Of a DNA stretch of 64,000 nt, positions 34,395-46,057 are shown one piece after another. A program made the translations under genes and the position numbers. The notes under the pieces are model-generated. The model was not told the origin of the DNA. It did not search any database and saw only the letters and a program-made list of their open reading frames with translations. Within the stretch, counting starts at the first letter, position 1. Each line of letters opens with the position of its first letter. The DNA comes from Chimonanthus salicifolius (lineage: Eukaryota; Streptophyta; Magnoliopsida; Laurales; Calycanthaceae): assembly GCA_013350335.1 (NCBI GenBank), contig CM023539.1, forward strand, positions 29,381,043 to 29,445,042, given 5' to 3'.

Positions 34395-35065
34395 CTAAGT
34401 AAGGAATAAGCCACCAAAGAAGGGTATAACTGAGATGCCAATGAGGGGCTGGACCTTGTGACAATAATGTCGTCAACATATAATAATAACAATAAAGTAC
34501 CTTGGTGACCATGATAAACAAATACTGAGGAGTCTGCTGTGCTGTAAAAGAAGCCCAGGCCCAAAACAAAGGTACTAAACTGGCCGAACCATGCCCGTGG
34601 AGCCTGACGTAACCCATAGAGAGCACGCTTGAGTGAACATACATGATTCGGTCTCATGGGATCTTTAAAACCTGGAGGTTGCTCCATAAAAACAGGTTCG
34701 GTTAAATTTCCATGAAGAAAAAACATTTTTAACATCTAATTGACGAATCTCCCATCCATGAGCTAGAGTAATAGTGAGAATAAGTCGAATAATAGTAGGC
34801 TTGAAAATAGGAGAAAAGATTTTAGAGAAGTCAATGCCAGAAATCTAATTGAACCCTTTTGCAACGAGACATGCCTTTAAGCGGTCTACAGAATCATCAA
34901 ACTTGAGTATTGTTTTTAAAATCCACTCACAACTGAGAACATTCATGGTGGATTGTCGTGGAACCAAATCCCAAGTGTCATTAAGAGAGAGAGTTGACAA
35001 TTCATTTGTCATAGCGACAGTCCAGCCAGGATGTTTAAGAGCAGAGATAATGGACTTTGGTTCTT
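34391..35065 (-). pseudogene. Copia reverse transcriptase core
   Basis: The upstream part (about 35065-34740) gives HPGWTVAMTNELSTL and LVAKGFN. The frame 34735-34391 has FLHGNLTEPVFMEQPPGF, ALYGLRQAPRAWF and the catalytic YVDDIIVT. Expected LDVKNVFLHG is split by a one-base shift near 34733. Confidence 0.8.
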
Positions 35066-35100
35066 ATGGTATGGAATGAGCCAACAAACAATAATTAGAA

Positions 35101-35692
35101 TTAAAATACTTCAGGATTATGCTTAATAATACCATGCCTACGATAAGTAGCTATTGGAGAACATGAACCTGATGTGTTTGTAAGAGGAGGCTCAGATACT
35201 GCAATGGATGGAAGGATATCATGGGCATCAGATTGCATAGGAGGACTGTTGGATTGCGAAGCTAGATCATTTCTTGCAGGTTGATTGGTCACACATTCAG
35301 GCCCTTCATTTTGTTACTCCAATTCATCCACATTAGAGGCAGTAAAGAGTGCAGGAGAAAGTGGGCCCTCAACTTGAGTACACAGATTTGAAGTGGGTGG
35401 AGTTCTTGTGTCATAAAAAGTGGTGTTGGAGCCCATTGCTACTACTGGGACATCTGTAAGCCAATCAGAAAACTCAATTAAATCAGTAGCAGTATGTGAA
35501 GAATTATATAGTGAGCCTGGATTTTGAAATAGGGAATGTTGTGAAAAATAAACCCAATTTATTGCAGTAGCTCTTGTAATGTTCATTGTAGCAAAGAAAG
35601 ATGCATGGAAGAGACTGTGGTTCAAACTTATTCTTATTAAAATCTCGAATGCAAAGAAAACATTTACTGCCAAAGATTCGTAGAGAGCCATA
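35101..35692 (-). pseudogene. Copia integrase C-terminal/linker region
   Basis: Two frames (35691-35314 and 35292-35101) lie between integrase and RT in the minus order. They are rich in Ser, Thr and Pro, as the variable linker usually is. No catalytic motif is expected here. Confidence 0.45.
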
Positions 35693-35759
35693 GTCTGGAT
35701 GTTTATGAAATAATGTCGCGTATGGACTTTTCCAACCCTAGTCCCGAGAGTGTTGTCTG

Positions 35760-36114
35760 TTAATCAACTATACAGCTGTACTAAAAGCCTCAACCCAAAA
35801 GCGTTGAGGTAGATGTGCGTGGAACATCATGGTAAGGCCCAACTCAGTGGCATTGCGATGTTTACGTTTCACTAACCCATTTTGTTCAGGAGTTTTTGCG
35901 CACAACATTTGATACTTAATGTCAAGATCAGATAGATAATTTCTAAATTTTGAATCAGCATATTTGCTACCACCATCAGATGGAATATCCGAATTTTCTT
36001 GTCGAACTGAGTATCAATATGTTTTTGAAACATAATAAAGCACTGTAAGAAGTCTGACTTGTGCTTGAGTGAGTAGAGCCATGTGTACATAGTACATTCA
36101 TCCACAAATATCAC
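35760..36114 (-). pseudogene. Copia integrase core fragment
   Basis: MIFVDECTMYTWLYSLKHKS is the integrase segment after the first Asp. After a shift, residues equivalent to SDGGSKY, and then EQNG, appear around 35975-35880 in other frames. Then come RFWVEAF and LINR-like remnants near 35800. Confidence 0.65.
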
Positions 36115-36147
36115 ATAATAACGAAAGCGTTGAAAATATGTTGCTGG

Positions 36148-36507
36148 TCATGGGCCCCATAAATCACTATGAATCACACCAAACGATTCATTGCAAAAAT
36201 CATGAGATTGAATAATAGGAAGACGACATGCCTTAGTCATCTGACAACTATTACATAGAGAGCCAACCTTATTTTTACTAGTGTTTATAATAAGCTTATT
36301 ACTTTTCAAAAAATCTACTACCCTTGACTGAGGGTGGCCGAGTAGTTGATGCCAAACATCATCTGTGACAGAACGAAATCTGGTTGAGAACATAACCACT
36401 TCTTCCTTGGGCTTAAGAGCATACAATCCTCCAGTCATACTTCCCGAAGCAATCACGGCTCTTGTTTTTCTGTCCTTTATCACAAATCCACAGTGAATCA
36501 AATTCAA
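36148..36507 (-). pseudogene. Copia GAG-pre-integrase zinc finger
   Basis: DVWHQLLGHPQSRVVDFLKS followed by CNSCQMTKACRLP gives the HHCC zinc finger, then FGVIHSDLWGP, the start of the integrase core with the first catalytic Asp. Confidence 0.85.
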
Positions 36508-36586
36508 CCATATAAGGATAATCGGAGATAAGCTGACTGATAGATAACAAATTCTTTTTTAAATTCAGGAACCACCAGAACATTAT

Positions 36587-37126
36587 CTATGTGCAATTTG
36601 TATGCCCCACATTAATAATTGTGGATCCAATATGAGAGATATCTAGTGAATTTCCATTACTAAAAAAGACTTTATTAGTGCCACGATACAGAACAATGAA
36701 TGTAAGCTTACCAGGAGCAGCTGTCATGTGAGACGTTGCATCGGTGTCGGGAAACCAAGTCTTTTCTGGGTTATCATTAAAAAAAGTTGCTGCGAGAGCC
36801 TGAGTCACATCATCCGGTTGATAAACTTTATTAAACCGATGCCTAGAACTCAAGAGCCGTGTGACGCGGTTTATCACAAATTGTTCACCGTACCTCTTCC
36901 TCTTCTTTAGTTGATTTGGCAGGAGTATGCTCTTGTGAGTTGCGATGAGAGTCACTGCAATTGTGTTGAACTGATTGAGATCCTCGTTGATTGTAACCAC
37001 TGGCTTGAGAAGATTAAAATCTTCCTTGAATAAAGCCTCGTCCTCTGGAATTAAAACCACCAGCTCCTCTACCTCTCTTAGTGTTCCCATGGTTGTAATT
37101 TGAACCGCTAGATCACTCTCCAACAA
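36587..37126 (-). pseudogene. Copia gag C-terminus and protease
   Basis: TWFPDTDATSHMTAAPGKL is the protease active-site region. The catalytic motif is normally D-S/T-G-A, and here the Gly is Asp (D-T-D-A), which should inactivate it. IGSTIINVGHTNC follows. The upstream part is shifted gag. No intact zinc knuckle is seen. Confidence 0.75.
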
Positions 37127-37791
37127 ATGCGATATTATGATTAAGAGAAGAGGAGCTGCATATGTTGTGAAGATTCTTCATAGTTTCATGATCTTGTAAC
37201 AGAGGAACAAGGTCGCAATAAGATGGAATAGGTGGTTTGATGCTTAGTCCTTTAAAAAGACCAAAGACCTTGTTTCGATCATCCACATGTTTTCCAATGG
37301 CAGTTAAATCATTACAGTAATTTTTGAAGATTCGAATGTAATCAAACATAGAAGAATTGTCTTTTGAATGCATTTGCAGGCTTTGAAGAAGATAAAATTC
37401 TTATTTCTATGATTCTTGTGCAAAAGAGTCCAAAAGAGCACACCAAACATCGGCTGATATGTCAAGTCCGACAATTAGCCCAAGAACTTCTTCTAAAAGG
37501 GTGCCAGTAATCCATCCATTAAGTAGCCTATCAGACTGTCTCCATGAAATATAACCAGGATTAGTTTTGGTAGTGTTCTTGCCACCACCTTCCTTTGAGG
37601 ATACAATGATCGATGCATTTGCCATTTGAAGATCTCCATCCAAGAAGCCAAGCATGTCTTGACATTCTATAAGAACCATGACTTGGGTTTTCCAAAGGAG
37701 AAAGTTATTTTGGGTAAGCTTGATTGGAAACAAAATTTTCGACATTGAGCAATGACAGGTAAAGGTAAGTTTGTACCGAAGAAGAAGCCAT
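37113..37791 (-). pseudogene. Copia gag (UBN2 type), frameshifted
   Basis: From an ATG near 37791 the N-terminus is split between frames. The frame 37745-37407 has LTQNNFLLWKTQVMVLIECQ and then GWITGTLLEEVLGLIVGL, the UBN2 gag core. 37373-37113 continues with HSKDNSSMFDYIRIFKNYCN and LTAIGKHVDDR. At least three frameshifts. Confidence 0.75.
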
Positions 37792-38168
37792 TAGTTGATG
37801 CAAATGGGTTTTTTGTTTTCTGAAAGAGGACAATGAAAGGTGGGTAAAAGACAGAGGGCAAAAGTAGAGAAAATAATGGTCTCTGCTAGGTTATGAAAGA
37901 GGGTTATAAATGGTTATTTTTTAAATAGGAAAAATGAAAGGTGAAAAAGGAAGTCTATGCTCAGCTGTGGGTGATCAAAGAGAGAAGCACACGTTGGCAA
38001 GATGCAATGACAAGAAATCAACAACTTGTGGACGGCAGGTGTCTGGAAACAGCAGAAGCAATAACAACTGCAATTAGAGTCCCCATCAAGCAGCAATGGA
38101 AAAAACCAGCAATAAACTTGGTGGATCTTGGATGATAGACTTGGCTTTCTCTGTTGTGGAAAGATAGG

Positions 38169-40463
38169 TGTTGAGCACTGAAATATTATATTTTTACCTA
38201 CTGATAATTGGACCAGTTAGTCTCATATTTATGTATATTGGTGCATTTAATGTTAATTTCTAGTTTTGTAGATTTAAAATGGAGAATTCAGGAAATCAAG
38301 CTAAGTCAGTGGATAATTGCAAGTTTTGATCTTAAAATAGAAGATCTAGAATTTTAGTAATTAGTTCGGGCCACTTTTAGGTTTTAATTGTAAATTGGTT
38401 AGTGCAGATCCATCTATGAGAATTTAGATTAAATCAATATTTTAAATTTTAAAGTGGTGAAATTAATTATTTAATTCTGGAAGAAAAAAACCTAAAGAGT
38501 CTAGATTAAATCAATATTTTAGATTTTAAAGTGGTGAAGTTAATTATTTAATTCTAGAAGAAAAAAACCTAATGATTCAAGATTAATGGGCCAGAGATCC
38601 ACTTCAATTAGGCTAGGCCACTGGCAATCCATGCGCATATCACAGATGGGCCAGGCCAATGTGCATTCCAAAGTCCAACAAAGGCCCAAGTCCTCAAGCT
38701 CAAGTCGAAGGCCCACTGAAGGCCCATGTGCTCATATATAGGTTCAAAACCCAAGTCCATAACCCAGTCACACGCCCAAGCCTTGTCCATTTTCTTATCA
38801 ATCCACACCATCCAATCTCCTCTCCAATGCAATCTTAACCACTCGTCTTTATACCTTAATCCTAACCTTTCATCTCATGCATCAAAATTAGGTCAAACTT
38901 AGAGCCACCCATCAAATCCAACCCACACATGAATGACATTAGATCTAGGCCATCCAACCTATCCATCACCTAGATCAACCTTAGGACCATAACCATCCAT
39001 ACATCATTTCATCATCCATCCAATTAGATCAACCATTACTCATTAAGCCATTAGATTTAGGATATTTCATCGCAACCATCCAGTTCATGCATACATATTA
39101 GGTAAAACCCTAGAGCCTCCATGCTAATCCATTGCATACATACATCATGTTAGATCTAGGTCATTCATTCTATCATCCATCTATCTTAACCTTTAAATCA
39201 TAACCCTCCATTTAGCACCTCATCATTCCTATATTTTATTTCATCCAATTAACCTTAAAGCCATTAATCTTAACCCAAAGTAATCTAAGTCATTCATTCA
39301 TAAATACCCTAGGATTAAGAATAAAGCCAAAATTCCATCTAGGTTCATGCCACATCACCTACACATCATCTCCACCTCATTATCCAAGCCCCCACATGAT
39401 TTTCTTTATCTCTCTACTATCCATTCGAATTTCACAGGTCAACCCTAAGCCATGTCATCATGTTATCATCCTTCCATTCATTCATTTCATCTTTAGATCT
39501 CCACCATCCATGCATTGCATTGCATTAAAACCCTGAAACACATGTAAAATTCGCCCATGCCCTATCTTCTCTCCTAAATCCCAATTTTTTCTCCAAATTC
39601 CTGTCTTCTCCCATTCTCTACTTAGCCACCAAGCCAAGCCACCCCAAAATTCGTATATGCCTTGTAACCCAAATCTTTTCATCTTAAAATCTCCTCCATC
39701 CCCTTCTAAATGAGATCCAATTCAAGCCATCAACTCACAACTTAACCAAGATTTAATCTCAACCGTCCATTACAACCTTGAGCCTATAAATAGAGCACTA
39801 AGCACACCATAGAATTCAAATTTGACCTGGAGCTCAAAAGGACCAAAGGCTGAAGATAAAAGATCAAGAGACAAGAAGACAGGAGGTCCCACACAATTTT
39901 ACAAGTGAGTTGTAAATTTACGTCTCCATTTTGTTTTCTTATTCTCAATTTTATGAATGCATGTTTATAATTGCAAAAATGTTATATATTTTACTCCTAA
40001 AATTATATCTGTTAGTATCTTATATTATTTAATTCTATCCAAATAATATGTTTTATGTCTTTTTAGGTTGGAGTGTTGTCTATACCCGAAGCCTACCTAA
40101 TTAGACTAAATTGATGTGCTTTTCTCGACTTGGATTGATTTCTCAAAATAATGGAGAAAGACAAAAGCATCCTGTGATCTTTACAATACTTGGCAAGAAT
40201 CAGCCAATACGCCATACAGCAGGACAACAGTGTTGCAAGCATTCAAGTTGTGATTAAAGACAACAATTGCATAGAAAAAGCCAGCAGTGATTTGCAATAG
40301 AACAATACAGCAGTAGCATCTTCCTAGGCTGTTTTGACCTGAGTGTTAAAAGCAAACAAAAGTAAAGAAAGCCTCAATGATTGAGAAGTTACAACAAGAC
40401 AGAAAATCTGTGGGAAAGAATTGAACAGAGAAAAAAGCAAGAGTGAAAAAGGACAGTAAAAGC
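38169..40463 (+). repeat. Non-coding repeat, possible long LTR (left part)
   Basis: It begins TGTTGAGCACTGAAA; a related start, TGATGAGCACTGAAA, appears at 42944. Inside, 38380-38570 has a diverged direct repeat (TTAGATTAAATCAATATTTT, twice), 38600-39700 is rich in CCATCC/CATCCA pyrimidine motifs, and CCTATAAATAGAGCAC (39783) looks like a promoter. 40120-40463 turns purine-rich. No pol domain or clear primer site was found. I read it as an LTR plus leader of an unclassified element, split by the insertion at 40464. Confidence 0.35.
39783..39798 (+). promoter_or_regulatory. TATA box in putative LTR
   Basis: CCTATAAATAGAGCAC is a good plant TATA context. A purine-rich leader follows within 100 bp. 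Confidence 0.4.
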
Positions 40464-40882
40464 TGTTGGAACTTGTGGCTCAATTCTACTGAAATTAGGA
40501 GTCTAGTTACATGGGACTCCTAATTACATAGGACTCCTAATTAAATGGGATTCCTAATTACATTAGGACACTGCAATACTGCTATATATTAAGGATGTGG
40601 GTTTCATGGAAACCCTGCCGTTTGGCCGAGTGCCTTCCGAGGCCAGAAGGGGCCTCTTGCAGCAAAGGTGTAGTGAGGGAGATAGAGAGAGAGGGAAGAT
40701 ACCAAAAGAGATCTTGGGATCCAAATATTGTATCTGTATTCTTTTTATCTATAATGAAATCTACACTCTCCCGTGGACGTAAGCCAAGGTTGGGCCGAAC
40801 CACGTATATCCTATGTTATCTGTGTTTATGTGTGATTGAGTCTGTATTTTCTGTATGTGGGTATTGGGTCTATTCCCTAACA
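40464..40882 (+). repeat. 5' LTR of young element
   Basis: 419 bp with a TATA-like CTATATATTAAGG near 40582. Near its start is a triple ACTCCTAATTACAT-type repeat (40512-40560). Confidence 0.93.
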
Positions 40883-40883
40883 G

Positions 40884-40895
40884 TGGTATCAGAGC
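40884..40895 (+). promoter_or_regulatory. Primer-binding site (initiator-Met tRNA)
   Basis: TGGTATCAGAGC one base after the LTR end is the canonical plant primer site. Confidence 0.9.
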
Positions 40896-41240
40896 GAAGG
40901 TTCGATTCGGGCCAGATCAATCACACGTCGGAATCGTCTGCAAAAGGAGAGGGGCAGAAGCAACAATGCAATACCGCTGCAGATCTGATTTTTTCAGATC
41001 TGTGAGTGGCAGCCAGCAGAGGTGCGGCTGGAAGACAAAGCCCCATTGGTAGTGCGCAGGCAGATCCGTTCCACGTCGATTCTAAGAAAACCAGAGACAG
41101 GTTCGTCGGATCGGAAATCAGATCTCAGAGATCAGATCTGTAATTCGAGGGGGAAAAAAAAAAAAAGAGGGAAAAATTGGTGGTCTGGAGGACCACCACT
41201 GCAAGTTCACCTGCGGGACCACCATTTCAGGTACATCAGC

Positions 41241-41348
41241 GAGTCCACTCGGTTGTGAAGAACCACCGTTTTCGGTGCACCCGAGGGGCTAAGTGAGTCC
41301 ACTCGGTTGTGAAGAACCACCGTTTTTCGGTGCACCCGATGGACTACA
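41241..41348 (+). repeat. 54-bp tandem pair
   Basis: Two units, each beginning GAGTCCACTCGGTTGTGAAG and containing AACCACCGTTTT and CGGTGCACCCGA, start at 41241 and 41295. Confidence 0.85.
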
Positions 41349-42099
41349 AGGGCAGTTCTGCTGGACTATTGTACTGCGTAGTGGGTGATCTGCAGATTTA
41401 CAGTTTCAGATGATCCCGAAGGACCACAGATTCAGGTACTCCTTCAGCAGGGAAAAATCAACGGTCAGAATTGTTTTGCAATTTCTGGAGTCATCGGGAC
41501 TCGGAATTGAGATCCGTTTTCGCCTATGTGATCGTAGCGAAGAGATCTACGCGGTGACCGGTGTGGATTTTGAAGAGGAGGAAGAATAGGGGAGTGGTCG
41601 ACGGCGGTGCGTGGGATCACATCAAGGAAACACGGCAAGGTGTAGCCGTGAGAGGGTTGCTGCATTGTGAAGGACCTTGGACTTTTTTACGGTACGCGTG
41701 GAGATGGCACATTCGCCATATGCGTAGAGAGGCCGAGGTGATTGCAGCTAACACATTAGTGTGTGCAGGAACACACTATGAAGGAAACGTAACCTCACAT
41801 TCGTGAAGCACGTCGGGATGTGCTCGTAGAACGTAGGAAGCGGAGTTACAGATGCAACATAGGGTCTTGAACGGCCAAGATCGAGGTGGAGCCCGATTGG
41901 GCTATACAGTCTTACTCAAGACTGGTGGATCATCCTAAGGTATGGGATGCGCATCTCATACAGAGATGTAGAGGATTACAGCTGCAGGTGGAGCATGGCC
42001 GGGAGCGGTTAGTGTGCACAGAGGTGCATAGTTGCAGTGGAAGACGATGTCACAGTTGTCTCTGGAGGAGAATCAGTGGATTTTCGCCAAGGTGGAGAT

Positions 42100-42518
42100 T
42101 GTTGGAACTTGTGGCTCAATTCTACTGAAATTAGGAGTCTAGTTACATGGGACTCCTAATTACATAGGACTCCTAATTAAATGGGATTCCTAATTACATT
42201 AGGACACTGCAATACTGCTATATATTAAGGATGTGGGTTTCATGGAAACCCTGCCGTTTGGCCGAGTGCCTTCCGAGGCCAGAAGGGGCCTCTTGCAGCA
42301 AAGGTGTAGTGAGGGAGATAGAGAGAGAGGGAAGATACCAAAAGAGATCTTGGGATCCAAATATTGTATCTGTATTTTTTTTATCTATAATGAAATCTAC
42401 ACTCTCCCGTGGACGTAGGCCAAGGTTGGGCCGAACCACGTATATCCTGTGTTATCTGTGTTTATGTGTGATTGAGTCTGTATTTTCTGTATGTGGGTAT
42501 TGGGTCTATTCCCTAACA
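42100..42518 (+). repeat. 3' LTR of young element
   Basis: 419 bp, three differences from the 5' LTR. Confidence 0.93.
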
Positions 42519-44289
42519 AAAGCAACCAACGTTGGTGCAACAGTTTTGCATTAGAATAACCATCGTCTAAGCACCTAGCAAAAGAAAAAAAAAAAAAAGG
42601 GGTGAGCCATTGATCTGTGAAGAGCAGCGCTGCAACATTAAGAAGCAACATAGATCAGAAGTGCCAATGCACGATTGTAGAAAGATCATTTGGCAGATGA
42701 AGTTGGCATTACCATTGGTTTCAGGAACAAAAATTTATGTGAACAATGGGTTGCACGTAATGGTAATAGGAGTAGACACCTTTACATTTAGACATATTGA
42801 CACCCCAAAAGACTATATGAGGAATTTGGTTAACCCAATCGTAGTGACTCAGCAGGAGAAGAAAGCTCAGAATCAAACAGCAAGAAAAGAGAACGCTGGT
42901 TTGGTCTTGAAAGCGTTGGCTTCTGATAAATCTCCAAGCCGCTTGATGAGCACTGAAAAATCACAATTTTACCTTTAAATACTGGATTAGTTAGCTCTTG
43001 AAATTTGTTTATTTTGTATTATTAATGTAATATATTGTATATTTAAAATTATACTTGTCAAGATCTCATTTAATTTAATTTGATGTACTGAGTGTATTTT
43101 TAGAGACAAGAGAAGTGCTAGCCGAATTCAAAGAAAATAAAGCAAGACAAGAAGTTTCAATGGGAAGATGGCTGCATGTTTACATATAGAAAAGGAATCA
43201 GAATTGTGAAAAAATACAGCAACCACCATCCTAGCAAGCTGTTAGCAGCGTCTGGGGTGTTAAGCCATTGATAAAAAGACATACAACAAAGGAGGCGGCA
43301 ACAAAACAGTGAGGGACAAGATGAGATGGAGATATAGAGAAGAAGCAGCAGTTCAATGTGCAAGCTGCTAGAAAAACAAGAGAAGAAAATACAGCAATCT
43401 GTCTCTTATTGCAGCCATCCCACTCCAATCTTGCCACACCAATGAAAACTAGAAAGGCAGAGAAGTTGGGCAGCAGCTGATGGAGATGAAGCCCATGAAA
43501 AGTGGAAGTAAATCAAAAGGACAATTTCATGCAGCTATTTTCAAATGACACTCAAATCAGAAGATAAGAATTGGATCGGCCAGAGATAATAGAAAAGAAA
43601 CCCAACCAATCTGCAAACTTTTGAGACAACAGAGTGAGAGGTGATGGGAAGCAACAAGCCAAGCATATTTTCAAGAGGAAAATAAATACAGGAGGTTACA
43701 AATAGCAGAGAAAATCAAGTTGCTGGCCGAGTTTACATAGAAAAAGAAAGGAGATCAAGATAGGAAGGTTGGAACAGTGGCTGCTAACATAAGAAGAGAT
43801 CTGCTACTGTTGATGGGAATATAGAAAGAAGAATCACAGAGGAAGGAGGTAAAGTGGACCCATGCGGCAGAAGCTTAGAAGGTTCATCTTTTTGTTATTT
43901 ATGGATTTGAAGAGAATCGAAGGAGGCTACAACAGAGAAGGAAAGACCGAAAATAGAAGAGTAGATAAAAGAAAGAGAAAGATTTGAAAGAAAAAAAACA
44001 GAAGTTGCCATGGTTTGCTGTCACATGCTAGACAGGAAGGAAGATCACACGGTGGCTGATTTATTTTCAACATGGGATGTAGAAGAGAGGAAGGAGGCAA
44101 CTGGGTTCAAATAAAGAGCATGCTGCCGACTGAAGAGAGAAAAAAAAAAACAGCAGAAATAATAGAAATTGCCTTGAACATAGAGAATTGGTTGAATTGA
44201 GTGGGCCTAGACACAACAATGTAGACGAACAGGTGAAGAAGAGAGTAGAGGCTGAAGGCTCAGGAGCTCCGACGACCGCTCGGGTTCAG
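42519..44289 (+). repeat. Purine-rich non-coding repeat (right part)
   Basis: This continues the host repeat after the insertion. At 42944 a TGATGAGCACTGAAA start resembles 38169, followed for about 40 bp by similar sequence (ATTTTACCT, TACTG, TTAGTTAG). 43100-44280 is strongly A/G-rich on the plus strand with many AGAAG and GCAGCA motifs and no domain-bearing frame. It ends where fragment E starts. Confidence 0.35.
42610..42978 (+). CDS. Unrecognised 122-aa open frame
   Basis: The frame includes WQMKLALPLVSGTKIYVNNG, GVDTFTFRHIDTPKDYMRN and LVNPIVVTQQEKKAQ. It looks more protein-like than its neighbours, with mixed hydrophobic and charged residues. It begins in the repeat, 92 bp after the young element, and ends within the next repeat start at 42944. 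I recognise no family. It may be a captured gene piece or a gag remnant. No promoter or splice signals were identified. Confidence 0.25.
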   Translation: MICEEQRCNIKKQHRSEVPMHDCRKIIWQMKLALPLVSGTKIYVNNGLHVMVIGVDTFTFRHIDTPKDYMRNLVNPIVVTQQEKKAQNQTARKENAGLVLKALASDKSPSRLMSTEKSQFYL

Positions 44290-46057
44290 CCACAGATAGA
44301 GAGTATCGGCCTGTAAGTGAATACATAATATATATACACTATAATACCAAAGAAAATGGGTTAGCATCACTTTTAATTATCAAAAGGGGTATAAACATCA
44401 CATTAAAACCTATGATCTAAAACATGCAATCCTAATTTAGATCAAGATTCACAAACCAGAACTCGGTTCCTCGGAACATGTCTCGGAACCCGACCTTCCG
44501 AGCCACTGCCTACAACTGGGTTTACAAAACCTTCGGAACATGGTTCTATCCTTCGGAATTTCCGAGGCTCAGGTCTCAAAACTTCTGAGGGTGCTTCCGA
44601 ATAGAAGTTAGCAAAAAAAGAAAAACCAGTGGGTGTTAGTGTGTCTCGGAACCTGTCGAGGGAAGCTCGGAACTTCCGAACAGTCTCGGAACATCCCGGC
44701 AGCAGAGGCAGAAAGAAAGTTGGCCTCTGGACATTTCGGAACCCTGGACTGAAGTTCGGAACTTCCGAAGTGTTGGCCTCGGACCTTCTGAGAGTCGTCT
44801 TCTTCCTCTGTCAGCAGCAGCAGACAGTAACGGGAAAAGAGTATGTGAAATATGAATTCAGAAACAGTGGGTTTTCTTGGTTCATTTTTCACATCTAGCA
44901 GGTCAGATGGACTCCTTAGGGAGTCCTCTTGACAAAGGGAATAAATTGAAACATTTATACTAATAAAAAACACTAGATTTTAAGAGTACAAACAGGAAAC
45001 ACATAAAAATCTAAGTTTTCCTTAAAACTTCAAATCCATTTTTAACACTCAAATCTTAACCAATTTTACTTCTGTTTGATTCTAAACCGACTAGAATTTG
45101 AAAACAAACACAATGATTACCTTTGTTTTAGTTCTTGGGTAGAAAATCAGAGACTTCAAAAATTCTTTCACTTCAAGGTACGGTAAAAAAATTGAAAAAC
45201 AGAGAGGGAGTGTTGATTTGTTTCTAACTGGTTTGATTTCTATCTGTGTGAATCCAGGTGGGAAAAGAGGTAGAAATTTATAGACTCTCCAGCTTAGCCA
45301 GGTGAAAGACACCTCACCGGCAACCCATGGGCGCCTGCATGAGTCGACACTGCCACGTAGAGGTGGTAACAGTAAAAAAATTTGCAAATAAGTCCTTCTA
45401 TGTTTTTTGCAAATAAGTCCATTTTCGTGTTAATTAAATTTTAACTAAAAACATGATTTATTAGTCTTAATTAAATTAATCCAACTTAACAGAAATGTTG
45501 GGTTTTATAAACTCTATTCATCATAAAATTTTGGAAATTTACATTTTATCAAAATCCATAGATTTAAACAAAATTCATATTTTGACATTATTTACTTAAT
45601 TTAACTTGTATTTAATAAAAGGGTTCAAAGCCTTTATTTTCAAGATTTGAACAAATAAACTAAATAGTTATAATAAAGCCTAACATCAGATATTTTTCTC
45701 AAAATTTGCTCATTTCTAAAATTGTTTAAAAATATTTATTTCTTCACTTTCGAGGTCTTTTAAATAACATTTTCTGAAAATAATATAATGTTGTATTTAT
45801 AAATTAAAATCATTGATTAGGGAAATCAATATTACTCAACAATAATCAGATAATTACATAAATAGTAAAAAAAAAATTGATAAATGGTAAATTACCATTT
45901 TGCCCTTCCAACTAGACGAGTTGGATCATTGAGCTTTCAAGATCTGACTGGGCCAAACCTGGGCTTTTCGTAAAACCTTAACCATAATTTTCAAGATTAA
46001 CCGGTTAAAGTATGATTTATCATACTGATCACGCCTAATTCGGGTTAGGGTATTACA
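44290..46057 (-). mobile_element. Truncated LTR of the copy D family (E)
   Basis: It matches D from about 17290 to 22934 (without copy B). Both share AGTATCGGCCTG, a TTCGGAAcTTCCGAA cluster (44460-44780), TTGCCCTTCCAAC and the minus-strand start TGTAATACCC (46057). The 3' third of the LTR is missing at 44290. Because E shows uninterrupted sequence at the copy B site, it serves as the empty-site control for B. The right edge cuts into the Ty3/Gypsy pol at 46058. Confidence 0.75.
44455..44780 (-). repeat. TTCGGAAcTTCCGAA palindrome cluster
   Basis: Repeated CTCGGAAC, CTTCCGAG and the full odd palindrome (44669, 44756) occur about every 15-40 bp. The same cluster lies in copy D at 21260-21660. 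Confidence 0.75.

Larger units (their letters stand above)
33286..38168 (-). mobile_element. Decayed Ty1/Copia element, 5' end missing
   Basis: On the minus strand: gag (37791-37113), protease, pre-integrase, integrase, RT, RNase H, polypurine tract (CTCAGCTTTGAGGGGGGATA at 33584-33603) and 3' LTR (33582 down to about 33286, distal end uncertain). No second LTR is found beyond gag; sequence of another repeat begins at 38169. The domain order proves Copia. Many frameshifts and an altered protease motif show it is inactive. Its RT is clearly different from that of the element at 23877, so it is a separate lineage. Confidence 0.8.
40464..42518 (+). mobile_element. Young non-autonomous LTR element (2055 bp)
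   Basis: Two 419-bp LTRs (40464-40882 and 42100-42518) start TGTTGGAACTTGTGG and end TTCCCTAACA. They differ at only three bases. The element is flanked by a perfect target duplication, AAAGC (40459-40463, 42519-42523). A Met-tRNA primer site follows the first LTR, and GGTGGAGAT precedes the second. The 1.2-kb interior encodes no gag or pol. It contains a 54-bp tandem pair (41241-41348). Near-identical LTRs and the intact duplication show a recent insertion. The autonomous partner is not in the window. Confidence 0.92.

Noticed and set aside
40884..40895. tRNA-like TGGTATCAGAGC as a tRNA gene
   Set aside because: It is the primer-binding site after an LTR; there is no cloverleaf around it.
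43157..43437. Minus-strand Leu/Ser-rich ORFs
   Set aside because: Complement of purine-rich repeat DNA; no domain, and two frames overlap.
44608..44973. 121-aa minus ORF and 89-aa plus ORF
   Set aside because: They fall in the TTCGGAAcTTCCGAA cluster of LTR fragment E; the equivalent ORF in copy D is shorter and different.
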